The notes beneath the pieces are model-generated. The model saw nothing but the letters and a program-made list of their open reading frames with translations, did no database searches and was not told the DNA's origin. The position numbers and the translations under genes were made by a program. Positions 1 to 9,386 of a stretch of 64,000 nt of DNA are shown here, in pieces (position 1 is the stretch's first letter; each line of letters opens with the position of its first letter). Origin of the DNA: Arsenicicoccus bolidensis DSM 15745 (GTDB lineage Bacteria > Actinomycetota > Actinomycetes > Actinomycetales > Dermatophilaceae); the NCBI RefSeq assembly GCF_000426385.1, contig NZ_AUFG01000001.1, positions 231,511 to 295,510 of the forward strand, in the 5' to 3' direction.

Positions 1-1
1 T

Positions 2-1414
2 CGCAACGCTGCCGGGGCGTCCCGTGCGCTCCCTCAGGACGGCGCCGACCACCACCTCCACCACGTTCACGGCCCCCACGACGTCCACGTCGACCCGGCG
101 CGCCTGACCTCGTGGGTCGGCGGCTTCCTCGACCGGCACGGCCCCGCCCGCTGGGGCCACGACCGGGGCAGCGTCGTCGTGCGGGCGGCGGACGGTGCGG
201 TCGCCCGCCTCGACGCGCTGGACCCCACGGGCAGCGAGGCGGTCTCGTCCCTGCGCACCCTGGTCGGCTGGCCGGGCCCGCAGCCGCGCCTCGCCCTGGT
301 CCTGCTGCGACGAGGCCGATATGCCGTGGGCCTCGCGGACGCCACCGACCTCGTGGCGCACACGGCGGGGAGCCGCTATGTCCAGTCCCGCACGGCGGCA
401 GGAGGGTGGTCGCAGCAGCGCTACCAGAGGCGGCGTCGCAATCAGGCGGAGGCCCTGGTGCGGCACGTGGCCGATGAGGTCGTCCGCATCTGCTCGGGGG
501 CTGGACCCGCAGGGGATCGGGGCGGTGGGGGAGGAGCGCGCGGTGGGCGAGGAGCACCGAGCGGGGTAGGAGCGCCTGGTGGATCGGTCTCGCTCGGTGG
601 CGCCGAGGCGCTCGTGCTCGGCGGTGACCGCGGGCTGGTCGAGCGGGTGCTCGAGGACCCTCGGCTCGCCGCCTGGCGGGGGCTGCCGAGGCGGGAGGCG
701 TTCGGCATACCGGACCCGACCCACGCGATCCTGCGCGAGGAGCTGAGACGGGCCCGGGCCGTCCGCGTGACCATCCACGAGCCGACCTCCACGGGAGCGC
801 GCCGCGGTGGCATGGTGGAGGGCATGACCGGAGAGACGATGTCCGATGCCCGCGAGCTGATCCCCGCCGCTGCCGCTGCGGTGACCGACCTCGTCGAGCG
901 CATCCCCGCCGACGCGTGGGGCCGCCAGAGCCCCTGCGAGGACTGGACGGTCCGCGACGTCCTCAACCACCTGACCAGCGAGCACCTCTGGGCGCCACGG
1001 CTGCTCGGCGGCGAGACGGTCGAGCAGGTGGGCGACGACTACGACGGCGACGTGCTCGGTGACGATCCCGTGGAGGCGTGGCGACCGGCGCAGACGCGGT
1101 CGGTGCTGGCCTTCGGGGCGGTGGGGGACGACGACCAGGAGGTGTCGGTGAGCTCGGGGAGGATCCCGGTGCGGGAGTACGCCGCGCAGATGCTCGTCGA
1201 CCTCACGGTGCACGCCTGGGACCTCGCGCGGGGTGCCGGGGTGCCGGTGACGCTCGTGCCCGAGGCGGTCGACGCGTGCCTCGGCTATGCCAACCGCGTG
1301 ACCTCGGGCGGCGGCGTGGAGGGGATCTTCGGCGCGCCGGTGTCGACGAGCTCCCGCGATCGTGTCGACCAGCTCGTGGCGCTGCTGGGCCGCGACCCCG
1401 CCTGGCGGGACTGA
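2..1414 (+). CDS. acVLRF1-type peptidyl-tRNA hydrolase fused to TIGR03086/DinB-like domain (5' partial)
   Basis: The reading frame is open from base 2, so the 5' end lies outside the window. The first half (to about base 790) matches acVLRF1, the actinobacterial Vms1/eRF1-like factor that releases peptides from stalled 50S subunits. The family signature GGWSQQR, with its conserved glutamines, lies at about 400-420, and the family ending (GIPDPTHAILREEL, then VRVTIHEP) is at 703-780. With no stop codon the frame runs into a second domain (about 839-1414) of the TIGR03086/mycothiol-dependent maleylpyruvate isomerase N-terminal type (ESPCEDWTVRDVLNHL-like segment, then LTVHAWDLARG). ATGs at 824 and 839 have GGAG-like sequences close upstream (GGAGGG at 817, GGAGAG at 830), so the second domain may also be made separately. 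Both domain assignments are family recognition; the fusion is seen directly. Confidence 0.75.
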   Translation, partial: RNAAGASRALPQDGADHHLHHVHGPHDVHVDPARLTSWVGGFLDRHGPARWGHDRGSVVVRAADGAVARLDALDPTGSEAVSSLRTLVGWPGPQPRLALVLLRRGRYAVGLADATDLVAHTAGSRYVQSRTAAGGWSQQRYQRRRRNQAEALVRHVADEVVRICSGAGPAGDRGGGGGARGGRGAPSGVGAPGGSVSLGGAEALVLGGDRGLVERVLEDPRLAAWRGLPRREAFGIPDPTHAILREELRRARAVRVTIHEPTSTGARRGGMVEGMTGETMSDARELIPAAAAAVTDLVERIPADAWGRQSPCEDWTVRDVLNHLTSEHLWAPRLLGGETVEQVGDDYDGDVLGDDPVEAWRPAQTRSVLAFGAVGDDDQEVSVSSGRIPVREYAAQMLVDLTVHAWDLARGAGVPVTLVPEAVDACLGYANRVTSGGGVEGIFGAPVSTSSRDRVDQLVALLGRDPAWRD

Positions 1415-1452
1415 GCTCGACGGACCTCGACGGACCTCGACGGACTGGGTCG

Positions 1453-1944
1453 TCAGGTGGTCTGCCGGCGACCCTGCGGAGCGAGCTCGCGCAGCGTATT
1501 CGCCGTCGCGACGGCCGCCGTCGCCGCCTCGTGACCCTTGTCCTCACGGGACCCGGGCAGCCCGGCGCGGTCCAGCGCCTGCGCGTCGTCGTCGCACGTG
1601 AGCAGCCCGAACCCGATCGGCACCCCGGTCGTCACGGCGACCCGGGTGATGCCGTCGGTGGCGGCGCTGCACACGTAGTCGAAGTGCGGTGTGCCCCCGC
1701 GGATCACGACGCCGAGGACGACCAGGGCGTCATACGAGGGTGCCAGGCGCGCGCAGGCCACCGGCAGCTCGAAGGACCCGGGCACGCGCACGAGGTCCAC
1801 GTCGGTGACACCGGCCTGCTCGAGGGCTCGATGGGCGCCGTCGACCAGTCCGTCCATGACGGTGTCGTGCCAGGACGACGCGATGATCGCGACGCGCAGG
1901 CCGCTGCCGTCGACGGTGAGGGTGGGGGAGCCGTGGCCGGCCAT
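1453..1944 (-). CDS. ribH: 6,7-dimethyl-8-ribityllumazine synthase
   Basis: Condenses 5-amino-6-ribitylaminouracil with dihydroxybutanone phosphate, the penultimate step of riboflavin synthesis. At 163 residues it has normal family length. It shows the [10 protein letters not shown] segment, the [15 protein letters not shown] active-site stretch and the PIGFGLLT motif. It is the last gene of the ribD-ribBA-ribH run. Its ATG lies 1 nt past the ribBA stop, and an AGGAGG Shine-Dalgarno sits inside the end of ribBA, which suggests translational coupling. It is probably controlled with the operon by the upstream FMN riboswitch. Confidence 0.95.
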   Translation of the reverse strand: MAGHGSPTLTVDGSGLRVAIIASSWHDTVMDGLVDGAHRALEQAGVTDVDLVRVPGSFELPVACARLAPSYDALVVLGVVIRGGTPHFDYVCSAATDGITRVAVTTGVPIGFGLLTCDDDAQALDRAGLPGSREDKGHEAATAAVATANTLRELAPQGRRQTT

Positions 1945-1945
1945 G

Positions 1946-3205
1946 TCATGCCTCCTGGGCGAGGGTCGGGTGGGCGAGGGGGTTGGCGTCGAGGGGGTCG
2001 GCGTCGAGGGGGAGCGTGTGGCCGAGGCGGTCGCGCTTGGTGCGCAGGTAGGCCGCGTTGGCGGGGTTGGGAGGGACGTGCGAGGGCTCGATCGCGGCGA
2101 CCTCGATGCCTGCGTCGGTGAGGGCGTCGACCTTGCGAGGGTTGTTGGTGATCAGGCGGACTCGCGTCAGACCCAGGTCGTGGAGGATGGCCGCCGCGCC
2201 GGCGTACTCGCGGGCGTCCACGGGCAGGCCGAGCAGCTCCTGCGCCTCGACGGTGTCGGCGCCGGCGTCCTGCTCGTGATAGGCGGCGAGCTTGGCCAGC
2301 AGCCCCACGCCGCGGCCCTCGTGCCCGCGGACGTAGACCACGGCCCCGCCCTCGGCCGCTACCCGCGCGAGGGCGTGCTCGAGCTGCGGCCCGCAGTCGC
2401 ACCGCAGCGACCCGAACGCGTCGCCCGTCAGGCACTCGGAGTGGACGCGCACCAGCGGCGCGGCATCGACGTCGGTCCCGCGGGGGCTGACCAGGGCCAC
2501 GTGCTCGGCCCCGGTGACCAGGTCGTGATAGCCGTATGCCGAGAACAGCCCGTGCCGCGTGGGCACCGTGGTCCCGGCCGCGAGGCTCACGCGGTCGTGC
2601 ACCTGGCGGTGACGGACCAGCGCGGCGATGGTGATGACCGGCAGGTCGTGCTGGGCGCCGAGGGCCACGACGTCGGGCGTCCGCATCATCTCCCCGGTGT
2701 CGTGGACGAGCTCGCCGATGGCGCCGACGGGGGAGAGGCCGGCGAGGCGGCACAGGTCGACGGCGGCCTCCGTGTGTCCGGCGCGGGTGAGGACGCCGCC
2801 GTCACGAGCGCGCAGCGGCACCACGTGGCCGGGCCGGATCAGGTCGGCGGGTCGCGCGTCGGGCTCCGCGAGCGTGCGCAGCGTCGTGGCCCGGTCGGCG
2901 GCGCTGATGCCGGTCGTGACCCCGGCCGCGGCGTCGACGGTCACGGTGTAGGCCGTCCGCAGGCTGTCCTCGTTTCGCTCCACCATGAGCGGCAGGGCCA
3001 GCCGATCGGCCCAGGCGTCGGGCATGGGCGCGCAGACGTAGCCGGACGAGTGCCGGATCGTCCACGCCAGCCACTCGGTGGTCATGGTCTGCGCGGCGAG
3101 GACGACGTCGCCCTCGTTCTCCCGGTCCACGTCGTCGAGGACGAGGACCGGCCGGCCCTCCCGCAGCGCCTGCAGGGCGTCCTGGATGGGTGGCTCGACG
3201 AACAT
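1946..3205 (-). CDS. ribBA: bifunctional DHBP synthase / GTP cyclohydrolase II
   Basis: Supplies both riboflavin precursors: residues about 1-200 are 3,4-dihydroxy-2-butanone 4-phosphate synthase ([12 protein letters not shown] motif, then [11 protein letters not shown]) and about 210-400 are GTP cyclohydrolase II ([17 protein letters not shown] zinc-cysteine motif, then [10 protein letters not shown]). The protein has 419 residues. The start was chosen at [11 protein letters not shown] because it follows CCCAGGAGGACA at ideal spacing; the open frame extends upstream but only as the antisense-frame shadow of ribD. The ATG overlaps the ribD stop as TGATG, so translation is coupled. Confidence 0.95.
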   Translation of the reverse strand: MFVEPPIQDALQALREGRPVLVLDDVDRENEGDVVLAAQTMTTEWLAWTIRHSSGYVCAPMPDAWADRLALPLMVERNEDSLRTAYTVTVDAAAGVTTGISAADRATTLRTLAEPDARPADLIRPGHVVPLRARDGGVLTRAGHTEAAVDLCRLAGLSPVGAIGELVHDTGEMMRTPDVVALGAQHDLPVITIAALVRHRQVHDRVSLAAGTTVPTRHGLFSAYGYHDLVTGAEHVALVSPRGTDVDAAPLVRVHSECLTGDAFGSLRCDCGPQLEHALARVAAEGGAVVYVRGHEGRGVGLLAKLAAYHEQDAGADTVEAQELLGLPVDAREYAGAAAILHDLGLTRVRLITNNPRKVDALTDAGIEVAAIEPSHVPPNPANAAYLRTKRDRLGHTLPLDADPLDANPLAHPTLAQEA

Positions 3206-4368
3206 CACTGTCCTCCTGGGTGATCGACGCGATGGTGCACCGGCTGGGGCCGGAGGGTGATCCTGACGTCGCCGTCGAGGACGGCCACGTCGGTGGTCGT
3301 GAGGCGGTGCGCGTCGGCGATGGTGGCGACCCCGAGATCCCCCACCGCGGCCGCGCCGGCGCCGAGCAGCGCGGGTGCGACATACGCCACGACCCGGTCG
3401 ACCACCCCGGCCCGCAGCCAGGCGGCGGCCGTCGTGGGGCCGCCCTCGAGCCACACGTGACGGACGTCCAGCTCGTGCAGGGTGGCGAGGACCAGGTGCG
3501 GGTCGCGCTCGCGGACGAGCAGGCTCGGGGCGCCGTCGTCGAGCACCCGGGCCGTGGGCGGTATGTCGCGACGGCCCACCACCACGCGCACCGGCTGCCG
3601 CTCGTGGTGGGACCCGTCGGCGTCGCGCACCGTCAGGCGGGGATCGTCGGCGAGCACGGTGCCGGTGCCGACCACGACCGCTCCGGCGGTGGCTCGCAGC
3701 CGGTGCACGTCGGCGCGGGCCGCAGGGCCGGTGATCCACTGGCTGCTGCCGTCGCTCGCCGCCGAGCGGCCGTCGATCGTGGCGGCGAGCTTCCAGGTGA
3801 CGAAGGGCCGGCCGTGGGTCACGGCGTGCACGAAGGCCTCGACCATCGTGGCGGCCCCCTCCACCGGCACCAGGTCGCACCGGACACCGGCCGCGCGGAG
3901 GGTGTCGGCACCCCCGACGGCCACGGGGTTGGGGTCGGGAAGGGCATAGGCGACTCGTCGGACCCCCGCCTCGACCAGGGCCTCGGCGCACGGGCCCGTG
4001 CGTCCGGTGTGGTTGCAGGGCTCCAGCGAGACGTAGGCGGTGCCGCCGCGGACGTCGTGGCCTCCGGCCCTGGCCTGAGCGAGCGCGGCCAGCTCGGCGT
4101 GCGGCGTGCCGGCGCCGCGGTGCCAGCCCTCGCCGACGACCTCGCCGTCGCTGCCCAGCAGGACGCAACCGACACGCGGGTTGGCGTCAGCCGCGGGGCC
4201 GTTGGCGGCCAGGGCTACGGCGCGGTGCAGGAGCACGAGGTCGCGCTCGCGCTGCTCACGGTCCCCGTGGCCGTGCTGCTCGAGGTGCTCTTCGTGCTGG
4301 CCGTGCTCGGGGTGCTCGCCGTGCTCGCCGTGCTCGCCCCGGTCGTCGGCGGCGGTCTGGCCGGTCAT
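3205..4368 (-). CDS. ribD: bifunctional riboflavin deaminase/reductase
   Basis: Catalyses deamination and side-chain reduction of the pyrimidine intermediate of riboflavin synthesis. The N-terminal deaminase domain has HAEL and PCNHTGRTGPC (zinc ligands); the C-terminal reductase domain has FVTWKLAATIDGR and WLEGGPTTAAAWL. Start chosen at MTGQTAADD, preceded by AGAGGGA; it gives 387 residues. An upstream ATG exists but would translate the riboswitch expression platform. Before the deaminase domain the N terminus carries an unusual His/Glu-rich run (repeats of GEHGEH type, about residues 11-34) encoded by short tandem repeats near 4290-4345. First gene downstream of the FMN riboswitch. Confidence 0.93.
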   Translation of the reverse strand: MTGQTAADDRGEHGEHGEHPEHGQHEEHLEQHGHGDREQRERDLVLLHRAVALAANGPAADANPRVGCVLLGSDGEVVGEGWHRGAGTPHAELAALAQARAGGHDVRGGTAYVSLEPCNHTGRTGPCAEALVEAGVRRVAYALPDPNPVAVGGADTLRAAGVRCDLVPVEGAATMVEAFVHAVTHGRPFVTWKLAATIDGRSAASDGSSQWITGPAARADVHRLRATAGAVVVGTGTVLADDPRLTVRDADGSHHERQPVRVVVGRRDIPPTARVLDDGAPSLLVRERDPHLVLATLHELDVRHVWLEGGPTTAAAWLRAGVVDRVVAYVAPALLGAGAAAVGDLGVATIADAHRLTTTDVAVLDGDVRITLRPQPVHHRVDHPGGQ

Positions 4369-4499
4369 CTCGTCCCTCTCGCTCGCTGCTGGTGCGCGAG
4401 CCCCGGGGAATGACGGCGACGGACACCCTGGCTGGCCGGGCCGGCATACGGCCTGCCGCAGGGTGCCCTGCGTCGAGGCACCCTCTCGGGCACCTCTCG
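4369..4499 (-). promoter_or_regulatory. riboswitch expression platform / ribD leader
   Basis: Between the FMN aptamer and the ribD start the transcript can form competing hairpins: GGGTGCC (4461-4467) with GGCACCC (4478-4484), GCAGGG with CCCTGC (4458-4471), and CAGGGTG (4459-4465) with CACCCTG (4424-4430). These share bases, as in an attenuation or start-masking switch. The complementary segments are read directly; which structure the ligand favours is inference. Confidence 0.5.
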
Positions 4500-4625
4500 T
4501 GCTGCCTCCCATCCGGACTTTCACCGTCGGTCCTGGAGTTCCGCCAGGTCAACCGCCCACCTCGAGAGGTGGTCGGGTCGCGGACTGTCACCGCCGGCTC
4601 GGAATTGCACCGACCCCGGAGCACG
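4500..4625 (-). promoter_or_regulatory. FMN riboswitch (RFN element)
   Basis: Read on the minus strand, the segment holds the conserved RFN landmarks in order: GGGGTCGGTGCAATTCCGA at the 5' side, GGCGGTGACAGTCCGCGACC, the CCTGGCGGAACTCCAGG hairpin, and a 3' block ACGGTGAAAGTCCGGATGGG closing with GGAGGCAGC. It senses flavin mononucleotide and lies about 130 nt before ribD, the usual position for feedback control of riboflavin genes. Confidence 0.95.
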
Positions 4626-4876
4626 TGCCGTCGACTATGCCACAACGGCCTGTGGACCCACCTCGACGTCCGTCGCGGCCATCGGAGGGGCGGATGACTG
4701 TGCGCCTCGGTTTCGCCGCACTCCCGGGGCCTGCACGGCAGGCGGCATCGGCCGGGTTGCACCGGCTCTGACCTGCGGAAATATCCCTCTAGGCCCTTGC
4801 CTGGACCGGCCTGACGCGGTATCTTGGGACCAGGTCCCACGGTGGGGCGTTGCGGTCGGGGAAGGGGGCGGTTCAC

Positions 4877-6793
4877 ATGATCATCGACACCCGCTCCCTC
4901 GGTCTGCCCGACGTGATCGTCGAGGCGTTGGAGACGATCCTGGCCGCCACCACCGACACACCCCCTGGGGCCGAGCCGCGCTCGGACTCAGAGGTGCTGG
5001 AGCAGGTCGCCCTGGCCCGCGTGGTGGCGGTCCAACGCCTGACCGGATATCTACAGGCCCTGGCCATCTCCGCCCACGCGGAGCTGCAGGACAGCATCGC
5101 CACCGAGCTGGGCGCGCTCGCGGGTCCCGACCCGTCCCCGAGCCGGGCTGCCAAGGCCGTCGCGGAGGGCCATCGGGTGGCCGACGCCGAGATCGTCACC
5201 GCCACGGGCCTGGCCTTGCACGAGGTGCAGCGGCGCTCGCGCCTGGCCGCCTCGCCACGCGAGTTCCTGGGGGCGCTGCTGAGCGCGCTGACCCATGGCC
5301 GCACCACCCTCGAACGCGCCACCGCCGTGCGCGACGACACGGCCGCCCTGCCCGACGAGGCGGCGGAGCGCGTCCTCGACCGAGTCCTCGCGCCCAAGCA
5401 CGGGCACGCCCCCGACGACCTCTCGCCCGAGGCGACGCTGAGCCACGCGCGCTTCCTGCGCCGGCTGCGCGAGCGGGTGGTCCACGAGACGGCACGGGTG
5501 CGCACCGCCGAGGAGGAGCGCACCCGGCGCCTCGAGGAGCGTGACGTGTGGAGCCGGGTCGACGACCACGGCGTGGCCCAGCTCGGCCTCTCCGGGCACC
5601 CGGATCAGGTGGCGGCGGCCAAGGGCCGGATCGACCAGCTCGCCCGGGCCGCCAAGCAGGGCGGCGACTCACGTCGGCTGGCGCAGCTGCGTGCTGACAT
5701 CGCTCTGGCCCTGCTCACGCACGGGACGACCACGGCCCGGCCAGGGACCGGAGACGTGATCCAGCCGGAGACCAGGGATCTCCTCCCACCGACGTCCGGC
5801 GCAGCCGCGCCGCAGGGAGCCGATCGGCCGTGGGCACCGGGACCCGGGGGTGGCGATCTCGGCACCCTGGCGGCCAGGTCGGCCCCCGATGTGGTTGCCG
5901 CAGCGGGCAGCTCGGGTGCCGACGTCACCCCTGCGGCTCCGGACCCGTGGGTGCACCCAGACCCCGGATCTCCGTTCGCCGACCTCATCCTCCGCGACCA
6001 CGAGGAGCAGGTCGCCTCCGAGCTGCATCAGCAGAAGGAGCTGGCCGCCGCGGACAGCGAGCGCGCGCGTGCCGCACAGGCTGCGGCCGCGCAGATCGCC
6101 CGCACCGCCGCGGCGCTGGCTGACCTGCGTGCCCCTGCCCACGTCGACGTGCGGGTCGACCTGCTGACCCTGCTCGGCCTGCGCGACGACCCGGGATACC
6201 TGGATGGCATCGGTCCGATCCCTGCCAAGACCGCGCGCGAGATCGCCCTGCGCACCGACAGCAGGTGGCACCGGCTTGTCCACGACCCCGTGACGGGCAT
6301 CCTCTACGACCGCCGCACGGTCTCCTACCACCCCACACCGACGATGCGCGACGACGTCGTGGCCCGTGACCTCACCTGCCGCGCACCCGGCTGCACCCGC
6401 CCCGCCCAGGTGTGCGACCTCGACCACGTGACCCCCTACCCCACGGGTCCGACGAGCCCGGCCAACCTCGTGGCCCTGTGCCGCCACCACCACCAGCTCA
6501 AGACCCGAGGCCACTGGGACTACCGGCTCGACGGCGAGGGCCGGCTCCACGTGACGACCCGCACGGGACAGCGCGTCGAGGGCGGCGCGCACGAGCACCG
6601 GGACGCCGACCGTGCTGCCGCTGAGGTGCGTCCAGCACCCGGGCTGGACGAGTGGTCCGGCGGCGAGGGGCCGCGAGGGAGTCTGCCCGGACTGCTCGTT
6701 CCTGATCTGGCGACATGGCGACACCTCGACCTCGACAAGGTGCGCGCGCTCCGCGCTCGCGGCTTCATCGTCGTCCTGACGCTGGCAGCCTGA
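4877..6793 (+). CDS. DUF222/13E12-repeat HNH endonuclease signature protein
   Basis: 638 residues. The N-terminal two thirds resemble DUF222 (13E12 repeat) proteins, which are abundant and multicopy in actinobacteria. The C-terminal part is an HNH domain: CRAPGC, then CDLDHVTPYP, then LCRHHHQLKT, with paired cysteines and histidines for zinc and metal. Start chosen at ATG 4877 with GAAGGGGG 8 nt upstream; a TTG at 4850 is possible but poorer. The middle (about residues 290-380) is a low-complexity Pro/Gly-rich linker. The biological role of this family is not established; nuclease activity is inferred from the HNH motif. Confidence 0.85.
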   Translation: MIIDTRSLGLPDVIVEALETILAATTDTPPGAEPRSDSEVLEQVALARVVAVQRLTGYLQALAISAHAELQDSIATELGALAGPDPSPSRAAKAVAEGHRVADAEIVTATGLALHEVQRRSRLAASPREFLGALLSALTHGRTTLERATAVRDDTAALPDEAAERVLDRVLAPKHGHAPDDLSPEATLSHARFLRRLRERVVHETARVRTAEEERTRRLEERDVWSRVDDHGVAQLGLSGHPDQVAAAKGRIDQLARAAKQGGDSRRLAQLRADIALALLTHGTTTARPGTGDVIQPETRDLLPPTSGAAAPQGADRPWAPGPGGGDLGTLAARSAPDVVAAAGSSGADVTPAAPDPWVHPDPGSPFADLILRDHEEQVASELHQQKELAAADSERARAAQAAAAQIARTAAALADLRAPAHVDVRVDLLTLLGLRDDPGYLDGIGPIPAKTAREIALRTDSRWHRLVHDPVTGILYDRRTVSYHPTPTMRDDVVARDLTCRAPGCTRPAQVCDLDHVTPYPTGPTSPANLVALCRHHHQLKTRGHWDYRLDGEGRLHVTTRTGQRVEGGAHEHRDADRAAAEVRPAPGLDEWSGGEGPRGSLPGLLVPDLATWRHLDLDKVRALRARGFIVVLTLAA

Positions 6794-6902
6794 AGCGGGG
6801 TCCGGATTCACAGGTGACGTCCACCAACCATGGAGATAGGTGCGGCGTCGGAGGGGGTGCAACCGCGTTCCACGCACCACTCAGCCCCGAAAGGCCCCTG
6901 CC

Positions 6903-8636
6903 ATGTCGTCGTCCGACACCCCCGCGTCGCGTCGCTCCACCTCGACGCGATCGATCGCGTCCTCCGCCCTGGTGTCCTCGTCCGTCGTCGCGACCCTGCT
7001 CGCGGGCACGTTCGCTGCCGCACCCGTGGCCCAGGCCTCGTCCCAGGTCGAGCAGGCCCGCCTCCCGCGCGCAGCCGCCGCACCGGTCGTCGACGGCGAG
7101 AACGACGGCCCGCACTCGCCCGTCAACCGCAAGCGCGCCGCCACCACCACCGTCCGGCGGGCCGGTGCGGTCATCCGGGACGTCGACCTGGGTGACGTGG
7201 AGCTGGGCAAGCGCAAGGGACAGTTCCGGTCCCCGGTCCGCGGCGTCCTGGTGACCCCGGACCGTCCGCGCGCCAACGCACCCCTGGTGATCATGTCCCA
7301 CCTCCGCTCGCCCGGCTGCGCCGATGACGTCAGCGCCTTCCCGTGCCCAGGCAAGGACGTGCGATACGACCGCGGCATGACCTACCTGGGGGAGTCGCTC
7401 GCCAAGCAGGGCTACAGCGTGCTCATCCCTGACCTGGCACCGCTGTTCATCGGCATCGGCATGGCCCAGCCCTACGACCAGCAGGCCGGCTACCGCACGA
7501 TCGTGGGGCGGCTGCGCGACGAGACGGTGGCCGCCAGCGCGGGGCGCGCGACCGCTTTCGGCAAGGGGCTGAACGGCGCCATCGATGCCCGTCGCACCGC
7601 CTTGATCGTCCACTCCCGCTCGGCCTACGTTGCCGGCCCGCTGGTGCAGGCCTGGTCGCGCAGCAGCTCCCCGATCGTCTCGGTCATGGCCTACGGCGGC
7701 GCGTTCGACGCCCCCGACGACCACGGGCGGTTCACACCGATGATCCCGGACGTCCCGTTCCTCGGGATCGTGGGTGACCGGGACAAGGACACGAAGTTCA
7801 CGGGCCAGCTCTGGCTCACGCAGCACGCCGGCGCGAGCCGTCGCACCCCGGCCCTGATGAGCGTGGTGCCCGGTCTCGGCCACAACTACGTCAACCGCGC
7901 CCTGTCCTCCACGCGACTCGACGACCGTGCCGGGTGCGACGCCACCTGCCCGGGACCGGCGGCGCACGAGCGCTTCCTCAGCTCGGCCGCCCGCCAGTGG
8001 CTCGACGCCACCGTGCGCCGCACGCGCACGACGCTACCCATGACGGCCGCCGCCCCCCTCCCCACCACCCTCGGTGGCCTGCCCGCTCGCTGGCTGGCGG
8101 TCACCAACGCTCCCCGCGTCAACGCCTACCTCGGCGGGATGCGCGGCTCGATGCGCCCGATCGGCCGCGGCGGCTCGGTGCGGCCCTGCCTGTACGTCGA
8201 CCCGATGAATCCTGCCAAGCCCGCCAACGCCTGCCCCGAGCCGCAGCGCGGAGACGTCCAGAACGCGAGCCGCGTCGCTCGCGTCACCGTCACCCCCTCC
8301 GGTGGCGTGCGGGTGGCCGCCAGGACCAGGGGTGTGCGCGAGCTCGTCCTGCAGCTGAGCCCCAACGACGATCGGGCCGACCGACGCGCCGGCTCCCCGC
8401 TGCGGGTGACCGTCCGCACCGCGTCCGGGCGCCCCACCGTCATCGACGTCCCGGCCACCCACCCGGCGCTGCGCAACCGCGCCGGCGCGGACGCCAACGG
8501 CACCTACGCGATCGGCACGGTCCGCCTGATGATGCCGCGCTCCGTGACTGCGTCGACCGTCACTGGCATCGACCTCACCGGTGGGAGGGCCTCGAGCAGC
8601 CTCGACATCCGGGCGGTGGACCTGGTCACCGGCTGA
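6903..8636 (+). CDS. secreted alpha/beta-hydrolase-like protein
   Basis: 577 residues with a Sec-type signal peptide (Arg-rich start, hydrophobic stretch about 22-40, cleavage probably after AQA near 45). The core looks like an alpha/beta hydrolase related to secreted chlorophyllase/PET-hydrolase-like enzymes. The strand before the oxyanion region reads VIMSHLRSPG, the nucleophile elbow is VHSRSA (S238) instead of GxSxG, an acid lies in GDRDKDT (D292 or D294), and the histidine is in GLGHNYVN (H327). The last 200 residues are an additional beta-rich-looking region of unknown role. Start ATG 6903 was preferred because the signal peptide begins there. Substrate unknown. Confidence 0.7.
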   Translation: MSSSDTPASRRSTSTRSIASSALVSSSVVATLLAGTFAAAPVAQASSQVEQARLPRAAAAPVVDGENDGPHSPVNRKRAATTTVRRAGAVIRDVDLGDVELGKRKGQFRSPVRGVLVTPDRPRANAPLVIMSHLRSPGCADDVSAFPCPGKDVRYDRGMTYLGESLAKQGYSVLIPDLAPLFIGIGMAQPYDQQAGYRTIVGRLRDETVAASAGRATAFGKGLNGAIDARRTALIVHSRSAYVAGPLVQAWSRSSSPIVSVMAYGGAFDAPDDHGRFTPMIPDVPFLGIVGDRDKDTKFTGQLWLTQHAGASRRTPALMSVVPGLGHNYVNRALSSTRLDDRAGCDATCPGPAAHERFLSSAARQWLDATVRRTRTTLPMTAAAPLPTTLGGLPARWLAVTNAPRVNAYLGGMRGSMRPIGRGGSVRPCLYVDPMNPAKPANACPEPQRGDVQNASRVARVTVTPSGGVRVAARTRGVRELVLQLSPNDDRADRRAGSPLRVTVRTASGRPTVIDVPATHPALRNRAGADANGTYAIGTVRLMMPRSVTASTVTGIDLTGGRASSSLDIRAVDLVTG

Positions 8637-8732
8637 CCTGTCAGTGGCTGAACCGTCACTGGCTGAGTCCGCCACGCCCCCTCACCGGCCGCAGCCCTGA
8701 CCCGCTGACCCCAGCAGGGGGGAGCCAGCGGG

Positions 8733-9350
8733 TCAGTCCAGCAGGCGCTCGATGGTGGCGGGCAGGGCGGCGAGGCTCGGTATGACGCTCGCCGCTCCCG
8801 CCTCCCGCAGCGCTCGGGTGTCGTGGGCCCCGGACACGACGGCGATGCCCAGGACCCCCGCGAGCGACGCGGCGTGCATGTCGGCCACGTGGTCGCCGAC
8901 GTAGAACGCCGCGTCCTCCTCGCGCAGCGGGATGGCCTTCTGCTCCCCGAAGTGGTCGCCGTAGTACGCGTCCACCAGCTCGCGCAGGCCCGCGTCGACC
9001 AGCGCCACGTCGACGACGGGGTGGTGCTTGGCGGACACGACCACCGTCCGGAAACCGTTGTCGCGCAACCATTCCAGGGCGTCGCGCGCCCCGGGCATCG
9101 GCCCGGCCTCGCCCGGCCGCTCCTCGTCGTACGCGCGCCGGTAGAGCGGCACGAACTCGGCGGGGTCGGTGCCGGGGGCCACGCGCTGCAGGATCTCCTC
9201 CAGGGGGTAGCCGAACCACGGTGTGAACGCGGTGGGCTGGACGTCGGCGATCCGCATGGTGCGGAAGGCCGAGCGGAAGGACTCCACGATGCGTTCGGTG
9301 GAGTCCACCAGGGTCTGGTCGAGGTCGAAGCCGACGGTGCGGGTCGTCAT
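8733..9350 (-). CDS. HAD-family phosphatase (phosphoglycolate phosphatase-like)
   Basis: 205 residues with the HAD nucleophile motif DLDQT (D9, D11), a helical cap insertion (about 18-85), motif II in VVVSAKHH and motif IV in FYVGDHVADM. A small-molecule phosphatase is the likely role; the substrate cannot be read from sequence. The ATG follows GAGAGGA. Its start lies only 36 bp from the divergent GH13 gene start, so promoters must overlap or sit inside the opposite gene. Confidence 0.85.
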   Translation of the reverse strand: MTTRTVGFDLDQTLVDSTERIVESFRSAFRTMRIADVQPTAFTPWFGYPLEEILQRVAPGTDPAEFVPLYRRAYDEERPGEAGPMPGARDALEWLRDNGFRTVVVSAKHHPVVDVALVDAGLRELVDAYYGDHFGEQKAIPLREEDAAFYVGDHVADMHAASLAGVLGIAVVSGAHDTRALREAGAASVIPSLAALPATIERLLD

Positions 9351-9386
9351 ACCCTGATCCTCTCGCACCCGACCGACGGAGGACGC

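Noticed and set aside
4850..4876. TTG start for the HNH protein
   Set aside because: The ATG at 4877 has a better-placed GAAGGGGG and family-like N terminus.
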